DNA from: an uncultured Pirellula sp.
Lineage (GTDB): Bacteria; Planctomycetota; Planctomycetia; Pirellulales; Pirellulaceae
Assembly (NCBI GenBank): GCA_903892365.1
Contig: CAITIF010000619.1
Span: 1-7,299 of the forward strand
DNA: 7,299 nt
Direction: 5' to 3'
Shown: in pieces, positions 6,504-7,299 of the stretch
Layout of the letters: every line of letters begins with the position of its first letter
How positions within the stretch are numbered: position 1 is the first letter of the stretch
Made by a program: the position numbers and the translations under genes
Notes under the pieces: model-generated
The model's input: only the letters and a program-made list of their open reading frames with translations
The model's database searches: none
Told to the model about the DNA's origin: nothing

Positions 6504-7299
6504 CAAGCTCCAATATTCGAATGCCACTCCTGGCCTCAATGCTCGCAGTCCTTGTGGTGGCGGCAGGTAGCTTAGGAGCTGCAGACACGCACGAGCTTTT
6601 CCGCGACACCGCCTTTGCAGACGGCTTCGGTGCGAGCTGGGGTTATGGCAGCAAGTTCACGCTCAGCAGCGAGCGCAAGGAGGGTGCCGTCACGGCTTAT
6701 CGTGAGATCTGGCCGTGGCAGGTGCATTTGATCCCGGAGGGCACGGTGACGAAAGTTGGCATCAAAGAACATGCGTGGGACTTCGAGGAAGGCGGTCACT
6801 TGAATGTCACGAATGCACGGGGCGAGTTCATCCCCGAACTGCACGCCAAGAAGCTGGTGGCGAATCATGCGATCGAGGTGAACACGCCGGAGACGCTGCA
6901 GTTTGCGCAGTTCAACAACGACGGACTGGCCGATGCCGATCCACAGCGCAATACGAAGCTGGTGAAGCGCATCACGACGGACCGTCGTGGCAAGATCACG
7001 CTGGCTTACAACTCGCTGAATGAGATCCGCAATGTGGCCACAGGCTACTCAGCGCAGTTCGCACTCGATATTTGGCCGACACTGCTGCTGGTGCAGAACT
7101 TCCACGACCTTCCGAAGCTGCGCGACTATGAGCGGCTGGACGTCTCCCTGAGCTGGCAGGTGACCAAGCTGAAACAGCTTTCCGACTGGCCTGCGGGCCT
7201 GCCCGGCGCGGCCATGCCGGACATGAATCTTCAGTTCTACTTCCTGCTGCGCGAGATCGCGCATCCCGAGCGTGTGCTCTGGGTGGGCTTGTTGCAGCA
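6500..7299 (+). CDS. Secreted protein of unknown family (3' end beyond window)
   Basis: An open frame of 266 full codons runs from ATG 6500 to the window edge without a stop. A signal peptide is clear: NIRMPLLASMLAVLVVAAG then SLGAA-DTHE, with cleavage probably near residue 28. Possible alternative starts are the in-frame ATGs at 6521 and 6539; the first overlaps the preceding TGA as ATGA. The mature part looks beta-rich with many aromatics: FADGFGASWGYGSKFTL (39-55), YREIWPWQVHLIPEG (67-81), HAWDFEEGGHLNVTNARGE (91-109), DIWPTLLLVQNFHDL (190-204), LDVSLSWQVTKL (213-224) and MNLQFYFLLRE (242-252). I do not recognise a named family; a jelly-roll or concanavalin-like glycan-acting or glycan-binding protein is a guess from the Trp-rich strand pattern. 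Codon use is rich in G/C at third positions (CTG, GTG, ACG, CGC), unlike the genes before 6220. It is a real coding region, probably from the imported side of the junction. Confidence 0.85.
   Translation, partial: MTSSNIRMPLLASMLAVLVVAAGSLGAADTHELFRDTAFADGFGASWGYGSKFTLSSERKEGAVTAYREIWPWQVHLIPEGTVTKVGIKEHAWDFEEGGHLNVTNARGEFIPELHAKKLVANHAIEVNTPETLQFAQFNNDGLADADPQRNTKLVKRITTDRRGKITLAYNSLNEIRNVATGYSAQFALDIWPTLLLVQNFHDLPKLRDYERLDVSLSWQVTKLKQLSDWPAGLPGAAMPDMNLQFYFLLREIAHPERVLWVGLLQ

Noticed and set aside
6715..7023. 102-codon + strand frame in another phase of the last gene
   Set aside because: Its Arg/Gly/His-rich translation is typical of an out-of-frame reading of GC-rich coding DNA. The frame from 6500 has a signal peptide and stays open for 800 bases.
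1..7299. CRISPR array, tRNA, rRNA, transposase or insertion-sequence ends
   Set aside because: Reading both strands, I saw no regularly spaced repeats, no cloverleaf-like tRNA segments, no transposase motifs and no terminal inverted repeats, even around the putative junction at 6300-6492.

Overview
The window looks like part of a planctomycete genome, probably a Pirellulaceae or Rhodopirellula-type relative. This rests on the gene families: a large secreted cytochrome c / DUF1549 / DUF1553 protein (the PSCyt1-PSD1 group) next to DUF1501 proteins is a hallmark pairing of Planctomycetes and related Verrucomicrobia. The species cannot be fixed from sequence alone. All supported genes are on the + strand. 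Five successive gene junctions overlap by a few bases, and a sixth leaves only 12 bases, so the window reads as one polycistronic unit with no visible promoter or terminator inside it.

Layout. Positions 1-172 hold the last 56 codons of a DUF1501 protein whose front lies outside the window. It overlaps (ATGA) a 962-residue PSCyt1-DUF1549-DUF1553 protein (169-3057). That gene overlaps a complete 470-residue DUF1501 protein (3035-4447) with a twin-arginine-like export signal. The two DUF1501 C-termini are paralogous (36 of 56 residues identical), so the locus repeats a DUF1501 module around the cytochrome gene. A GTGA overlap leads into a 590-residue secreted glycoside hydrolase-like protein (4444-6216), with a GH99/GH71-like barrel and a CBM9/DOMON-like C-terminal beta domain.

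From about 6300 the character changes. GC in lines I counted by hand goes from roughly 43-55% to about 60-63%. The stretch 6229-6503 holds two very short reading frames that look like debris: a 51-codon frame that begins as a secretion signal and crosses the composition step, and a 40-codon frame that is the signal peptide plus first residues of a second GH99-like protein, cut off at a 12-base sequence shared with the intact gene. From 6500 to the window end runs an unrecognised secreted protein with GC-rich codon use, truncated by the window edge. I read this as a recombination junction, with imported or rearranged DNA joined in translation-coupled fashion to a native operon. An assembly join is the main alternative.

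How the genes may work together (inference): PSCyt/DUF1501 clusters in Planctomycetes commonly sit with sulfatases and carbohydrate-active enzymes, and are thought to serve breakdown of complex polysaccharides outside the cytoplasm. Here the exported cytochrome/DUF1553 protein, the exported DUF1501 proteins and the exported glycosidase would form one periplasmic or surface set acting on a glycan substrate that the sequence does not identify.
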